From Bacilli bacterium (GTDB lineage: Bacteria > Bacillota_I > Bacilli_A > ML615J-28 > CAG-698), in the NCBI GenBank assembly GCA_016282055.1, contig JAEEJT010000116.1, forward strand, positions 1-15,252: a stretch of 15,252 bases of DNA, read 5' to 3'. The translations under genes were made by a program, and so were the position numbers. The notes below the pieces were generated by a model. The model saw only the letters and a program-made list of their open reading frames with translations. It had not been told where the DNA came from and did no database searches. This document shows positions 1-7,533 of this stretch, one piece after another. Positions within the stretch are counted from its first letter, which is position 1. Every line of letters starts with the position of its first letter.

Positions 1-842
1 ATATATCCATTTTTCTTAATCTCTTCATTCATTTTTAATAAACGTGGATAACACTTTTCAACAGAAAAATCAGGAAACTCCCATTCAATAATATGAGCAA
101 ACCATACAAATGCACCAACATCAAAGAATTTTATGCTACTAAAAACTTCATCACTTTCTAATACCTCAAATCCTTTATCTAAAAATAACTTCTTCTGTGT
201 AGATAAATTATTATCAGGGAAAGGAACTTTAGTATTAGGTAAAACATATTCTACTAAATCTAAATCATTTTGAGAACCAACTTGTTCAGTAATAAACAAT
301 CCACCTTTTTTAAGTACTCTATAAATCTCATCTTGATTAAAGTCACCATGCCTATTTATGAATATATCAAAACTCTCATCAGGAAATGGAATGTTTTTAC
401 AATCATTACATTCTTTAAATGTAATACCAAGAGGAGTTAACTTTTCTGTGCATAATAATACATTAGGTTTATAACCTTCTGTAGCATAAGTATTAGTATA
501 AGAATGATTTAAAGATAGCAAGAACTCTCCACCACCAGTATCATAATCAAGTAGTTTCATATCTTCTTTTAAATACTTCTTAACTATATCTTTATAATCC
601 CATGGAAGTTTATTATCTTCATATCTTTTTTCAATATGAGAAAAATCCCAACCTTTAATATGAGCTATTTTCTCTTCATCAAGCCACTTTTTACAAAGCA
701 AAATTTCATACTGTTTATTACAAGAATCACAATCACCATTACATAACCCACAAGAACTCTTCTTATGTTTAAGTAAATAAATTATAACAAATATTGTAAA
801 AACAACTATTACAGATAATATTATTATAGATGGTGTATTCAT
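1..842 (-). CDS. FeoB-associated Cys-rich membrane segment fused to a class I SAM-dependent methyltransferase (3' end off window)
   Basis: I translated this frame by hand. It is open from the ATG at 842 to the window edge (280 codons). Residues 4-24 form one membrane helix, followed by a basic HKK and a Cys cluster C31-x2-C34-x3-C38-x2-C41. This is the layout of the roughly 50-residue FeoB-associated Cys-rich membrane protein usually encoded after feoB. The same frame continues without a stop into a methyltransferase: motif I is LLDYDTGGGEF (97-107), followed by NIPFPDESFDI (150-160) and an EIYRVLKKGGLF strand-loop (172-183). I see no in-frame ATG between the Cys cluster and the methyltransferase, and no ribosome binding site there. 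The start overlaps the feoB stop as ATGA (839-842), so translation is probably coupled. The membrane helix would tether the methyltransferase to the cytoplasmic face. The substrate is unknown. Stand-alone relatives of the methyltransferase part are about 250 residues, so only a short C-terminal piece should be missing. Confidence -1.
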   Translation of the reverse strand, partial: MNTPSIIILSVIVVFTIFVIIYLLKHKKSSCGLCNGDCDSCNKQYEILLCKKWLDEEKIAHIKGWDFSHIEKRYEDNKLPWDYKDIVKKYLKEDMKLLDYDTGGGEFLLSLNHSYTNTYATEGYKPNVLLCTEKLTPLGITFKECNDCKNIPFPDESFDIFINRHGDFNQDEIYRVLKKGGLFITEQVGSQNDLDLVEYVLPNTKVPFPDNNLSTQKKLFLDKGFEVLESDEVFSSIKFFDVGAFVWFAHIIEWEFPDFSVEKCYPRLLKMNEEIKKNGY

Positions 843-3190
843 AGTAATAAACCAATTCCAGTTACCATTAGTGATACTACCCAAGCAATAGCACATTGTA
901 ATGCTATTACAAGAAATGCATATTTATAACCTAGTTCTCTTTTAATTGCAGCAATAGCGGCAACACATGGAGTATATAACAAACAAAATACTAATAAACT
1001 ATAAGCAGCAAGTGGAGTAATAATAGTAGTTATATTACTAGTTCCAACAAGCATTGTAAGTGTTGATACAACACTTTCTTTAGCCATAAATCCAGCAAAT
1101 AAACTAGTAACTATTCTCCAATCGCCAAATCCTTGAAGTTTAAATATAGGAGCAATAAAACCTGAAATTGTAGCAAGTATGCTGGTTCCTTTTAGACTAT
1201 CATCAGATATAAATCTTAAACTAAAATCAAATGATTGTAAGAACCATATAATCATCATAGCTAAGAATATAATTGTAAATGCTCTTTTAATAAAATCAAA
1301 AGCTTTATCTTTTAATAATCTAAATACATTTTTAGCACCAGGGATTCTATAATTAGGAAGTTCCATAACAAACGGAATTGTCTTACCTTTAAAGAATGTT
1401 TTATTACTAATTAAAGCAAATATTATACCAATAACAATACCTATAACATATAGCGATAGCATTACAAGCCAACTAATAGATCTATTAAAGAATGCTGTTG
1501 CAAAAAATGCATAAATAGGAATCTTCGCTGTACAACTCATAAAAGGAATTAAAAGAATTGTCATCTTTCTATCCTTAGCACTAGGTATAGTTCTATTAGC
1601 CATTATACCAGGAACGCTACAACCAAAACCTATTAAAAGTGGAACAATACTACGCCCAGATAAACCTATCTTACGTAATGGTTTATCCATTACAAAAGCT
1701 ATACGTGCCATATATCCACTATCTTCAAGTAAAGATAAGAAAAAGAATAATACAATGATAATTGGTAAAAATGCTAAAACAGTACCAACACCATTAAATA
1801 TACCATCAATCACTAATGACTTAATAACTTCATTAACACCAATATCTGTCATCCAAATATATGTAATATTTGATAAATTAGATATACCATTAGATAATAA
1901 ATCCTGTAAGGTACCACCAATCAAATAAAATGATAAAAAGAATATTAATCCCATGATAAGTAAAAACATAGGAATAGCAGTAAATCTACCAGTTAATAGT
2001 TTATCTATTTTTTGACTTCTTAAATATTCTTTACTTTCAACAGGTTTAACAACTGTCTTTTTACATAATGAAAGAATAAATGAATATCTCATATCAGCAA
2101 TAGCAGCTGCTCTATCAAGACCTCTTTCATCTTCCATTTGAATGATGATATGTTCTATCATTTCTTTTTCGTTTTGATCAAGATTCAAGGCATTAAGAAT
2201 AATCTCATCACCTTCAATTAATTTTGTTGCAGCAAAACGAACAGGAATATTAGCTTCTTTTGCATGATCTTCAATTAAAGACATAATACCATGAATGCAT
2301 CTATGAACAACACCACCATTATCACTAGATGAACAAAAATCATTGCGTAATGGTTTTTCTTGATACTTAGCAACATGAATAGCATGTTTAACAACCTCGT
2401 CAACACCTTCATTCTTAGCAGCAGCAATAGGAATAACAGGAATACCAAGTAACTCTTCAAGTAAATTAACTCTTATAGTCCCACCATTATTACGTATCTC
2501 ATCCATCATATTAACAGCAAGAACCATAGGAACATCAAGTTCCATAAGTTGCAATGTTAAATATAAATTTCTTTCAATATTTGTTGCATCAACAATATTT
2601 ATAATTCCATTTGGTTTCTCATTTAAAATAAACTCTCTAGATACTATTTCTTCTGGTGTATAAGGAGATAAAGAATATATACCAGGTAAATCAGTAACAA
2701 GAGTTTCATTCTCTCCTCTTATAGCTCCACTTTTACGATCAACAGTAACTCCAGGAAAGTTACCAACATGTTGATTAGATCCAGTTAAAGCATTAAACAA
2801 AGTAGTCTTACCACAGTTTTGATTACCAGCTAAAGCAAAAGATAAAATAGTCCCTTTAGGTAGGGGATTTTCTTCATCTTTATTATGATATATTCCATCT
2901 TCACCTAAACCAGGATGATGTATACCAATAACTTTATCAATATTATTTTCTTCGAAAGTGATATCTTCGTGAACACTAACTTCAATCTTTTTAGCATCAC
3001 TTATTCTTAAAGTAAGTTGATAACCATGAATCAAAAGTTCCATAGGATCACCCATAGGTGCATATTTTAATAATTTTACACTAGCACCAGGAATTAAACC
3101 CATATCAAGAAAATGTTGTCTTAAATCATGTTCACCATTTACTTTTTTAACTATTGCACTTTCTCCAATTTTTAATTTATCTAAAGTCAT
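839..3190 (-). CDS. feoB: FeoA-FeoB fusion ferrous iron transporter
   Basis: This 783-residue protein imports Fe(II) through the inner membrane. Residues 1-75 are a FeoA-like SH3 domain, normally a separate protein. A linker leads to the FeoB G domain with G1 GNQNCGKT (122-129), G2 region GVTVD (147-151), G3 DLPG (167-170), G4 NMMD (227-230) and a G5 region near 256-259. The membrane part starts near residue 400 and holds the two family gate motifs, GCSVPGIMANRT (523-534) and CTAKIPIY (553-560). The start ATG at 3190 has an AGGAAGG ribosome binding site 8 nt upstream. A near-consensus promoter lies just upstream, and the gene overlaps the next gene by 4 nt. No Fur-type operator could be assigned with confidence. 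The length and motif set indicate an intact gene. Confidence -1.
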   Translation of the reverse strand: MTLDKLKIGESAIVKKVNGEHDLRQHFLDMGLIPGASVKLLKYAPMGDPMELLIHGYQLTLRISDAKKIEVSVHEDITFEENNIDKVIGIHHPGLGEDGIYHNKDEENPLPKGTILSFALAGNQNCGKTTLFNALTGSNQHVGNFPGVTVDRKSGAIRGENETLVTDLPGIYSLSPYTPEEIVSREFILNEKPNGIINIVDATNIERNLYLTLQLMELDVPMVLAVNMMDEIRNNGGTIRVNLLEELLGIPVIPIAAAKNEGVDEVVKHAIHVAKYQEKPLRNDFCSSSDNGGVVHRCIHGIMSLIEDHAKEANIPVRFAATKLIEGDEIILNALNLDQNEKEMIEHIIIQMEDERGLDRAAAIADMRYSFILSLCKKTVVKPVESKEYLRSQKIDKLLTGRFTAIPMFLLIMGLIFFLSFYLIGGTLQDLLSNGISNLSNITYIWMTDIGVNEVIKSLVIDGIFNGVGTVLAFLPIIIVLFFFLSLLEDSGYMARIAFVMDKPLRKIGLSGRSIVPLLIGFGCSVPGIMANRTIPSAKDRKMTILLIPFMSCTAKIPIYAFFATAFFNRSISWLVMLSLYVIGIVIGIIFALISNKTFFKGKTIPFVMELPNYRIPGAKNVFRLLKDKAFDFIKRAFTIIFLAMMIIWFLQSFDFSLRFISDDSLKGTSILATISGFIAPIFKLQGFGDWRIVTSLFAGFMAKESVVSTLTMLVGTSNITTIITPLAAYSLLVFCLLYTPCVAAIAAIKRELGYKYAFLVIALQCAIAWVVSLMVTGIGLLL

Positions 3191-3212
3191 ATAGATACCT
3201 TCCTTCTTATAT

Positions 3213-3241
3213 ATTATACTATTTTATAAGATTATGGTCAA
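3213..3241 (-). promoter_or_regulatory. Sigma-A-type promoter of the feo operon
   Basis: On the minus strand TTGACC (3241-3236) is followed after 17 nt by TATAAT (3218-3213), nearly the perfect consensus. It lies between the upstream terminator and the feoB ribosome binding site, leaving a leader of about 15-20 nt. Confidence -1.
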
Positions 3242-3263
3242 TTTGAAATATACCTATTAATAT

Positions 3264-3293
3264 TAAAAAAATCTATGTCAAATGGCATAGATT
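3264..3293 (-). terminator. Rho-independent terminator after the DUF218-like gene
   Basis: On the minus strand a 10-bp stem (3293-3284 paired with 3279-3270, one G-U pair) with an ATTT loop is followed by a run of T (3271-3265). It begins 4 nt after the stop of the upstream gene and precedes the feo promoter, so it separates the two transcripts. Confidence -1.
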
Positions 3294-3296
3294 ATA

Positions 3297-3725
3297 TTAA
3301 CAATTATAACTATTAGTATATATCATAATATTAATATTTTTATCTTTTAGTATCTTATTATTATTAATAGCATCATTAAAATACTTTAAAGTTTTATAAT
3401 TAATAAAATGTTCAATTGTTGAAACGATAACTAAATTATTAAAATCATAGTTTTCTATTTTTTCCATTGTAAATAATGCATTCTCATATGTTGATGTTGA
3501 CTTATCTTCTTTAATTAAAATACTTTCTCTAATACCATTATTAACTAAATAATTAAACATACAAGAAGCTTCACTAATACCAGCTTTAATATTAGCAACT
3601 CCACCTGATAAAACAATATATTTAAAACTCATCTCTTTATAAAGTTTTAATGCTAAATCAAGTCTTATCTTCATTGTATCTGACATTGTTCCATCATCAT
3701 TCATCCAATTGCCAAGTACAACCAT
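3297..3725 (-). CDS. YdcF/DUF218-like protein, short form
   Basis: This 142-residue protein has the DUF218 (YdcF/SanA-type) signature in order: a first strand VVLGN (2-6), YIVLSGG (36-42), a S-E-A triad (51-53) ahead of a helix, and an E73...STSTYEN (76-82) motif. The family is often found in envelope metabolism, but its chemistry is poorly defined. The protein begins directly in the first beta strand, with no membrane anchor. Family members are often near 200 residues, so it is compact or N-terminally trimmed. No clear ribosome binding site precedes the ATG at 3725; in-frame codons upstream offer no ATG/GTG/TTG before a stop at the end of the preceding gene. Translation may depend on readthrough from that gene 32 nt upstream. 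Family call fairly sure; whether it is active is not. Confidence -1.
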   Translation of the reverse strand: MVVLGNWMNDDGTMSDTMKIRLDLALKLYKEMSFKYIVLSGGVANIKAGISEASCMFNYLVNNGIRESILIKEDKSTSTYENALFTMEKIENYDFNNLVIVSTIEHFINYKTLKYFNDAINNNKILKDKNINIMIYTNSYNC

Positions 3726-3757
3726 TATATTTTTAGATTCATAGATATCTTTTATAA

Positions 3758-4222
3758 TTAATTATATAACTCACTTATATCATGTAAATGTCTTTTAGTT
3801 CCTAATATGATACCTTTAAGATACTTAGCATCTTTAGTTTTAACTTTTATTAAAATTAAATTATCCTGTAAAGCACATAAAGAACCTTGTTGTATTAATT
3901 CTGAATCTACACTAATATATCTTCCATTTATTTTAAAATCAAAATCACGTATATTACCACTATATGGTTCAGTATACACAAAAACTATTAAACAATTCTC
4001 CTTAAAAAATTCTTCATCAACGTTAGTATCATCCTCTCGACGCACCAATTTTTTATAATCAGAAAAACTAGTAATTTTATAAGAATTTTCTTGTAACTCT
4101 TCGTTATAACTATAAAATGATGGAATATCAAAATAATCCAATTCCTGAGTTTTACCATTATAAGCACAGCCAATAGCAAATAAATCAAATAAAAAACATA
4201 TCACTAAAAGTATTCTTTTCAT
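3758..4222 (-). CDS. Small predicted lipoprotein of unknown function
   Basis: This 154-residue protein starts with a type II signal peptide: MKR, a hydrophobic stretch at residues 4-18, and a lax lipobox AIGC with Cys19 as the lipidated residue. The mature part is a small alpha/beta domain. The segment FKENCLIVFVYTEPYSG, with the beta-rich end that follows, loosely recalls PrcB-type protease-complex subunits, but the Gly-rich family motif is not clear, so I do not assign it. The start has an AAAGGA ribosome binding site that sits in the loop of an inverted repeat (4223-4249). The gene lies 65 nt after the XRE/TPR-like regulator and 32 nt before the DUF218-like gene, which suggests one transcript. 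The protein is expected on the outer face of the cell membrane. Confidence -1.
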   Translation of the reverse strand: MKRILLVICFLFDLFAIGCAYNGKTQELDYFDIPSFYSYNEELQENSYKITSFSDYKKLVRREDDTNVDEEFFKENCLIVFVYTEPYSGNIRDFDFKINGRYISVDSELIQQGSLCALQDNLILIKVKTKDAKYLKGIILGTKRHLHDISELYN

Positions 4223-4249
4223 TATGTTATTCCTTTCTTACATAACATA
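4223..4249 (-). promoter_or_regulatory. Inverted repeat with the lipoprotein gene's ribosome binding site in its loop
   Basis: Eight-base arms TATGTTAT at 4223-4230 and ATAACATA at 4242-4249 flank an 11-nt loop containing the AAAGGA ribosome binding site of the gene starting at 4222. It could be an RNA hairpin that controls translation or a dyad operator for the neighbouring XRE regulator. In such AT-rich DNA an 8-bp dyad may also be chance. Confidence -1.
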
Positions 4250-4287
4250 TTTAAATCATATATATAAAATAATATCAATAATTAATC

Positions 4288-5358
4288 TTATTTTAATTTT
4301 GAAAGTAAATTCTTTACATCAGTATATCTATCATAATTCTTAATATTTTCTAATACTTTACTTTCAATAGTCATATTAATTATTTCTTTATTTGTCAAAG
4401 TAGAATTAGTTTGACTATCATCATCACGAATATTAACTCCATCAAGTAATAAAGATGAAGCCTTATCTACTTTAAAAGTCTCAACATTTATTGCATAATT
4501 AATTGCTTTAATTAAACAATCAATTACCTTATCTTTCATATCTAATTTCATATATTTCTTACTTAATAATAAATATGAATCTATTAATCTTCTATTATAA
4601 AATCCCATTTCAGTATCATCAAATAACAAAGTCATAAAATCAATGTATTTTTGTATTAGTTTAATCTGGATTTCTATATCTTTAATATTATAGTTTAGTT
4701 GTAATATTGAACTATGAAATAGTTCAGATAAAACTAATAAATTACTTCTTGATAAATTAATAAGTTCATCACCTTTTAATATATTTTCAAGTAGTATCTC
4801 TTTTGATAAATAAATAGATGGTTGTTTATTAACTAGATTCTTTGCCTTATCAATCTCGTTATTATTAACATATGTAAAGATTAATACTTGAGTGGCACTA
4901 CTTTTTATTTTATTATCCTTACAATCATTAACTATTTTCTCACCTAACTCAATAATTTCATTAAGTAGATATCTTCTTTCACCATTTTTATTGTAATAAT
5001 ACATAAATAGTGAATGTAATAACTGATTCATTATTTCATAATTATCAGGATATTTCTTTAGTCCATCTTGTAATAACTCAATTGATTTTTCCATTTCACC
5101 AGAATGTTTATATAGACTATTCTTAGAAAATATATCTTTTATATCTTTTTCTTTTTCATATATATTAACATCTAATAATTCATCAACAGTTACACTAAAT
5201 AAATTTGCTATAACTGGAAGTAAAGTAATATCAGGATATGTTATTCCATTCTCCCATCTTGATACAGCTCTAGAACTTATATTTAAAAAACTAGCAAGTT
5301 CTTCTTGAGTCATATCTTTACTTATTCTTAACTTTTTAATATTTTTACCAATATTCAT
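4288..5358 (-). CDS. XRE-family regulator with helical, TPR-like C-terminal region
   Basis: This 356-residue protein has an N-terminal Cro/CI helix-turn-helix (about residues 5-60) with the typical MTQEELA and SRAVSRWENG segments and a VTVDELLD end. The remaining 290 residues are predicted helical. The stretch around 83-110 (GEMEKSIELLQDGLKKYPDN) looks like a TPR unit, and further helix pairs follow. This is a common Bacillota layout in which the C-terminal part is thought to sense a peptide or partner protein; no ligand can be read from this sequence. The start ATG at 5358 has an AAAGGAGA ribosome binding site and a TATAAT box upstream. The downstream lipoprotein and DUF218-like genes may be its targets or operon partners. 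Function as a DNA-binding regulator is well supported; its target is not. Confidence -1.
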   Translation of the reverse strand: MNIGKNIKKLRISKDMTQEELASFLNISSRAVSRWENGITYPDITLLPVIANLFSVTVDELLDVNIYEKEKDIKDIFSKNSLYKHSGEMEKSIELLQDGLKKYPDNYEIMNQLLHSLFMYYYNKNGERRYLLNEIIELGEKIVNDCKDNKIKSSATQVLIFTYVNNNEIDKAKNLVNKQPSIYLSKEILLENILKGDELINLSRSNLLVLSELFHSSILQLNYNIKDIEIQIKLIQKYIDFMTLLFDDTEMGFYNRRLIDSYLLLSKKYMKLDMKDKVIDCLIKAINYAINVETFKVDKASSLLLDGVNIRDDDSQTNSTLTNKEIINMTIESKVLENIKNYDRYTDVKNLLSKLK

Positions 5359-5392
5359 ACAAATCTCCTTTAATTAGATATTTACATGTTAT

Positions 5393-5398
5393 ATTATA
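5393..5398 (-). promoter_or_regulatory. Probable -10 box of the XRE/TPR-like regulator
   Basis: TATAAT on the minus strand lies about 35 nt before the start codon at 5358. No good -35 hexamer was found at 16-18 nt, so this is a weak or regulator-dependent promoter call. Confidence -1.
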
Positions 5399-5462
5399 AA
5401 GTTTATTTCTTACTAATACTATAACTCATTTGTTGAGAAACATCAAACTAAAGTGAGAATAA

Positions 5463-5810
5463 TTATAAATGATTTTCTTTTATTATTTGTTCACAATATT
5501 CTCTTAAAGGTTTAATATCTTCAATTGAAGTAAACCAAATTCGATCTATATCAATTGTCCCATAACCATGAACTATTCTATTACGCATCCCTTTTATTTT
5601 ATTCCAAGGAATATAAGTATAACTATTAATAAAATCATCATCTAATGATGTTGTTAGTTGACCAATTTGTAATAAATTAAAACATATAATTTCTTTTATA
5701 TCCTCACTAGCATCAAATAATTCCTTATTACAATCTTTTACTTTTTTCTCTATTCTATAACAATGCCTAATAATATTTAAAAGTAAACCTTTATCCTTTA
5801 TTTTTAACAT
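5463..5810 (-). CDS. hepT: HepT-like HEPN-domain RNase toxin
   Basis: This 115-residue helical protein of the HepT/DUF86 type carries the catalytic R-x4-H-x-Y motif as R76-N-R-I-V-H81-G-Y83. In characterised MntA-HepT systems the HEPN protein is an RNase toxin, and the partner nucleotidyltransferase blocks it by adding AMP units to the Tyr of this motif; here that would be Y83. The gene starts inside the end of the antitoxin gene (7-nt overlap, 5804-5810), so the two are translationally coupled with the antitoxin made first. The length is normal for the family and all key residues are present, so the toxin looks intact. I see no convincing terminator in the 100 bases after its stop. Confidence -1.
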   Translation of the reverse strand: MLKIKDKGLLLNIIRHCYRIEKKVKDCNKELFDASEDIKEIICFNLLQIGQLTTSLDDDFINSYTYIPWNKIKGMRNRIVHGYGTIDIDRIWFTSIEDIKPLREYCEQIIKENHL

Positions 5811-6256
5811 ATTTTTATCATATCCTCCTCTATTTGTTTCTTAAAAAATTCTTGCATACTTGAACCTATTGTTACTAAATCAACTTTCTTTCCTAAGGCA
5901 TTTTCTAATTCATCAATAAGATCTATTTCATCATACATAGTTCTTAAATCTCCTTTATCACAATATATATCAACATCACTAAGTTCATTTGCTTCACCTC
6001 TAGAATAACTACCAAACAAATAAACATCTTTTATTTTATGTTTATAAATAATTGGTTTTATTTTTTCTTTAATCTGTTTTAATGATAATACATTTGACTT
6101 AATATCATTTAATATTAGATTTGTAATATAACTATTTCTATTTTGCACACTATCTAGTTTATTGATCAAATCAATATCTGATTTACGAATCCTAAATTGA
6201 TACATTTTATAATTAGCCTTATTATACTTATTAACATAAGAATCTTTACTCATCAT
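5804..6256 (-). CDS. mntA: MntA-like nucleotidyltransferase antitoxin with N-terminal ribbon-helix-helix-like segment
   Basis: The product is 150 residues from the ATG at 6256. The C-terminal half is a minimal nucleotidyltransferase with the GS-x10-DxD motif (G82, S83, D94, D96) and a third acidic position in KKVDLV (D126), the signature of MntA antitoxins that AMPylate HepT. Residues 18-52 differ from the usual MntA: a short strand (YQFRIRK) followed by two helices (SDIDLINKLDS and SYITNLILNDIK), the pattern of a ribbon-helix-helix DNA-binding domain. A GTG at 6265 is also in frame, but it lies inside the GAGGTGAT ribosome binding site, so the ATG at 6256 (or 6253) is preferred. The gene directly precedes and overlaps hepT. 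The RHH reading is from pattern only; the nucleotidyltransferase call is firm. Confidence -1.
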   Translation of the reverse strand: MMSKDSYVNKYNKANYKMYQFRIRKSDIDLINKLDSVQNRNSYITNLILNDIKSNVLSLKQIKEKIKPIIYKHKIKDVYLFGSYSRGEANELSDVDIYCDKGDLRTMYDEIDLIDELENALGKKVDLVTIGSSMQEFFKKQIEEDMIKIC

Positions 6257-6272
6257 AATTATCACCTCATAT

Positions 6273-6286
6273 ATATGATATCATAT
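6273..6286. promoter_or_regulatory. Perfect 14-bp palindrome upstream of mntA-hepT, candidate operator
   Basis: ATATGATATCATAT is a perfect palindrome lying 4 nt upstream of the antitoxin ribosome binding site. Short palindromes of this kind are typical sites for ribbon-helix-helix proteins, and the adjacent antitoxin carries such a segment. Autoregulation is inferred. No clear -35/-10 pair could be placed around it. Confidence -1.
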
Positions 6287-6298
6287 TTCAACTAGTAT

Positions 6299-6323
6299 AA
6301 AAAAACCATGCATATTGCATGAT
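6299..6323 (-). terminator. Rho-independent terminator between the XRE gene and mntA-hepT
   Basis: On the minus strand an 8-bp stem ATCATGCA/TGCATGGT (one T-G pair) with an ATA loop is followed by seven T. It closes the XRE transcript and isolates the toxin-antitoxin operon. Confidence -1.
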
Positions 6324-6346
6324 TTGTTTCTTGTTATTTAATTGTA

Positions 6347-6361
6347 TTGTGCTAAGCACAA
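6347..6361 (-). other. Hairpin in a GC-richer island of the XRE 3' region
   Basis: A perfect 6-bp stem TTGTGC/GCACAA with a 3-nt loop sits inside about 45 bases (6340-6385) that are visibly richer in G and C than the flanks. It lies between the XRE stop and the terminator. It could be 3'-UTR structure or part of a small RNA; nothing more is supported. Confidence -1.
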
Positions 6362-6432
6362 GCCCAGCTATCAGGCATGATATTTTTATATAAATATCTT
6401 CTAAATAAAAAGGAATCAAAATTTATTAATTA

Positions 6433-7110
6433 TTATTTTTTTTCATTTGCCTCGTGCAATCCTCTTGTGGCATATTCTATTGCCTCAAATGGAAGTGCAC
6501 CATCTACAACACTAGCCTCTACTATTTCTAACATATGATAATCACTAACAAGATCTTTAACCAATCTATAGTCTAGTTCAGAATTAAGAATCTTATCAAA
6601 TATTTTCATTCTTGATTGATTATCTAAGAATGGAATTAATTTTTCAATAAAACTATCATCCATATCAACAAATTTCTTAGAACATAGTACATCTACTACT
6701 GCATCATCACTTAAATAATTGGCTAAATTACAAAAACTAGATATATTAATTCCATCATCAGCTAAATTCTTTGATAGTTTTTCTAATACACTAGGTTTAA
6801 TTAAAGGAGCCAAACTTTCTAAATCTTTAACATCTTCAACAACAACATCCTCATTTTTATTAGCAATATTATTTAAAATTAATAGTTCTCCAACTGTAGG
6901 ATTTCCAGAATTAATTAAATCAGTTAATGATACTTCATAAATTTTTGCTATTTCAACTAAAATTGAAATATCAGGAAAACTATCACCAGTTTCATATCTG
7001 GAAATTGCTTGTCTAGTTAAGTTTAATTTATCAGCTACTTCTGACTGAGTCATATCTTTTTTCTTTCTTAAATCAGATAAGTACTTTCCAAATTGTATAG
7101 TGTTAAGCAT
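6433..7110 (-). CDS. XRE-family regulator with unrecognised helical C-terminal domain
   Basis: The product is 225 residues from the ATG at 7110, chosen because an AGAGGTGAT ribosome binding site lies just before it; a longer in-frame start at 7179 has no such site and lies upstream of the -10 box. Residues about 8-62 are a Cro/CI helix-turn-helix with MTQSEVADKL and TRQAISRYETG, ending in VSLTDLIN. The rest (about 65-225) is acidic and helical, with repeated segments such as DDAVVDVLCSKKF, DSFIEKLIPFLDN and RLVKDLVSDY that resemble stacked helical repeats. I do not recognise a named family. The gene has its own promoter and is flanked by terminators on both sides, so it is a single-gene transcript. 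Confidence -1.
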   Translation of the reverse strand: MLNTIQFGKYLSDLRKKKDMTQSEVADKLNLTRQAISRYETGDSFPDISILVEIAKIYEVSLTDLINSGNPTVGELLILNNIANKNEDVVVEDVKDLESLAPLIKPSVLEKLSKNLADDGINISSFCNLANYLSDDAVVDVLCSKKFVDMDDSFIEKLIPFLDNQSRMKIFDKILNSELDYRLVKDLVSDYHMLEIVEASVVDGALPFEAIEYATRGLHEANEKK

Positions 7111-7132
7111 AGAATCACCTCTTTCTAATGTC

Positions 7133-7162
7133 ATTATATCAAAACTTATAATACTATGTCTA
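7133..7162 (-). promoter_or_regulatory. Promoter of the XRE regulator
   Basis: TAGACA (7162-7157) and TATAAT (7138-7133) are spaced by 18 nt on the minus strand, 22 nt before the chosen start. A GCAAT-x5-ATTGC dyad overlaps the region just upstream (about 7163-7177) and might be an operator. Confidence -1.
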
Positions 7163-7246
7163 GCAATGAATAATTGCATGTGTTATATCTTGTATTGTTT
7201 TATTTTCAGCCCCATTTGCTAATTACAAAATACTCATATATTTCAT

Positions 7247-7272
7247 AAAAAAAAACCATACAATAGTATGGT
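7247..7272 (-). terminator. Rho-independent terminator of the rpsF-ssb-rpsR operon
   Basis: On the minus strand a perfect 7-bp stem ACCATAC/GTATGGT with a 4-nt loop is followed by a long T run (7254-7247). It starts 20 nt after the rpsR stop. Confidence -1.
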
Positions 7273-7291
7273 CTAATATTCATATTATAAA

Positions 7292-7516
7292 CTACTCTTT
7301 TACGAATGGTAATAAAGCCATATGACGAGCACGTTTAATAGCAACTGCTAATTCTCTTTGATAAATAGATTTAGTTCCAGTAACTCTTCTTGGTAAAATT
7401 TTACCTCTATCACTAACAAACTTCTTTAATAATTCAGCGTTTGTCCAATCTATTTTTTCAATTTTATTATCTGAGAAATAACAAGTTTTCTTTTTTCTTC
7501 CACGAAAACCAGGCAT
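7292..7516 (-). CDS. rpsR: 30S ribosomal protein S18
   Basis: The 74-residue product from the ATG at 7516 matches bacterial S18 across its length, including the CYF segment near the N-terminus, the basic ILPRRVTGT loop and the QRELAVAIKRARHMALLPF end. S18 sits in the 30S platform next to S6. A TTG six bases upstream is in frame, but an AGGAGG site lies 8 nt before the ATG and only 2 nt before the TTG, so the ATG is preferred. It is the last gene of the rpsF-ssb-rpsR operon, 17 nt after ssb, and is followed by a strong terminator. It looks intact. Confidence -1.
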   Translation of the reverse strand: MPGFRGRKKKTCYFSDNKIEKIDWTNAELLKKFVSDRGKILPRRVTGTKSIYQRELAVAIKRARHMALLPFVKE

Positions 7517-7533
7517 TTTCAAATCCTCCTATA

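Noticed and set aside
2275..2460. 61-codon minus-strand frame inside feoB
   Set aside because: It lies wholly within the FeoB G-domain coding sequence in another frame, has no ribosome binding site and low-complexity Leu/Met composition.
3807..4058. 83-codon plus-strand frame
   Set aside because: It is antisense to the small lipoprotein gene, with no ribosome binding site or recognisable domain.
5415..5462. Short dyads after hepT as a terminator
   Set aside because: Only 4-bp CTCA/TGAG pairings were found, without a T run.
6719..6940. 73-codon plus-strand frame
   Set aside because: It is antisense to the XRE regulator's coding sequence and has no start signal.
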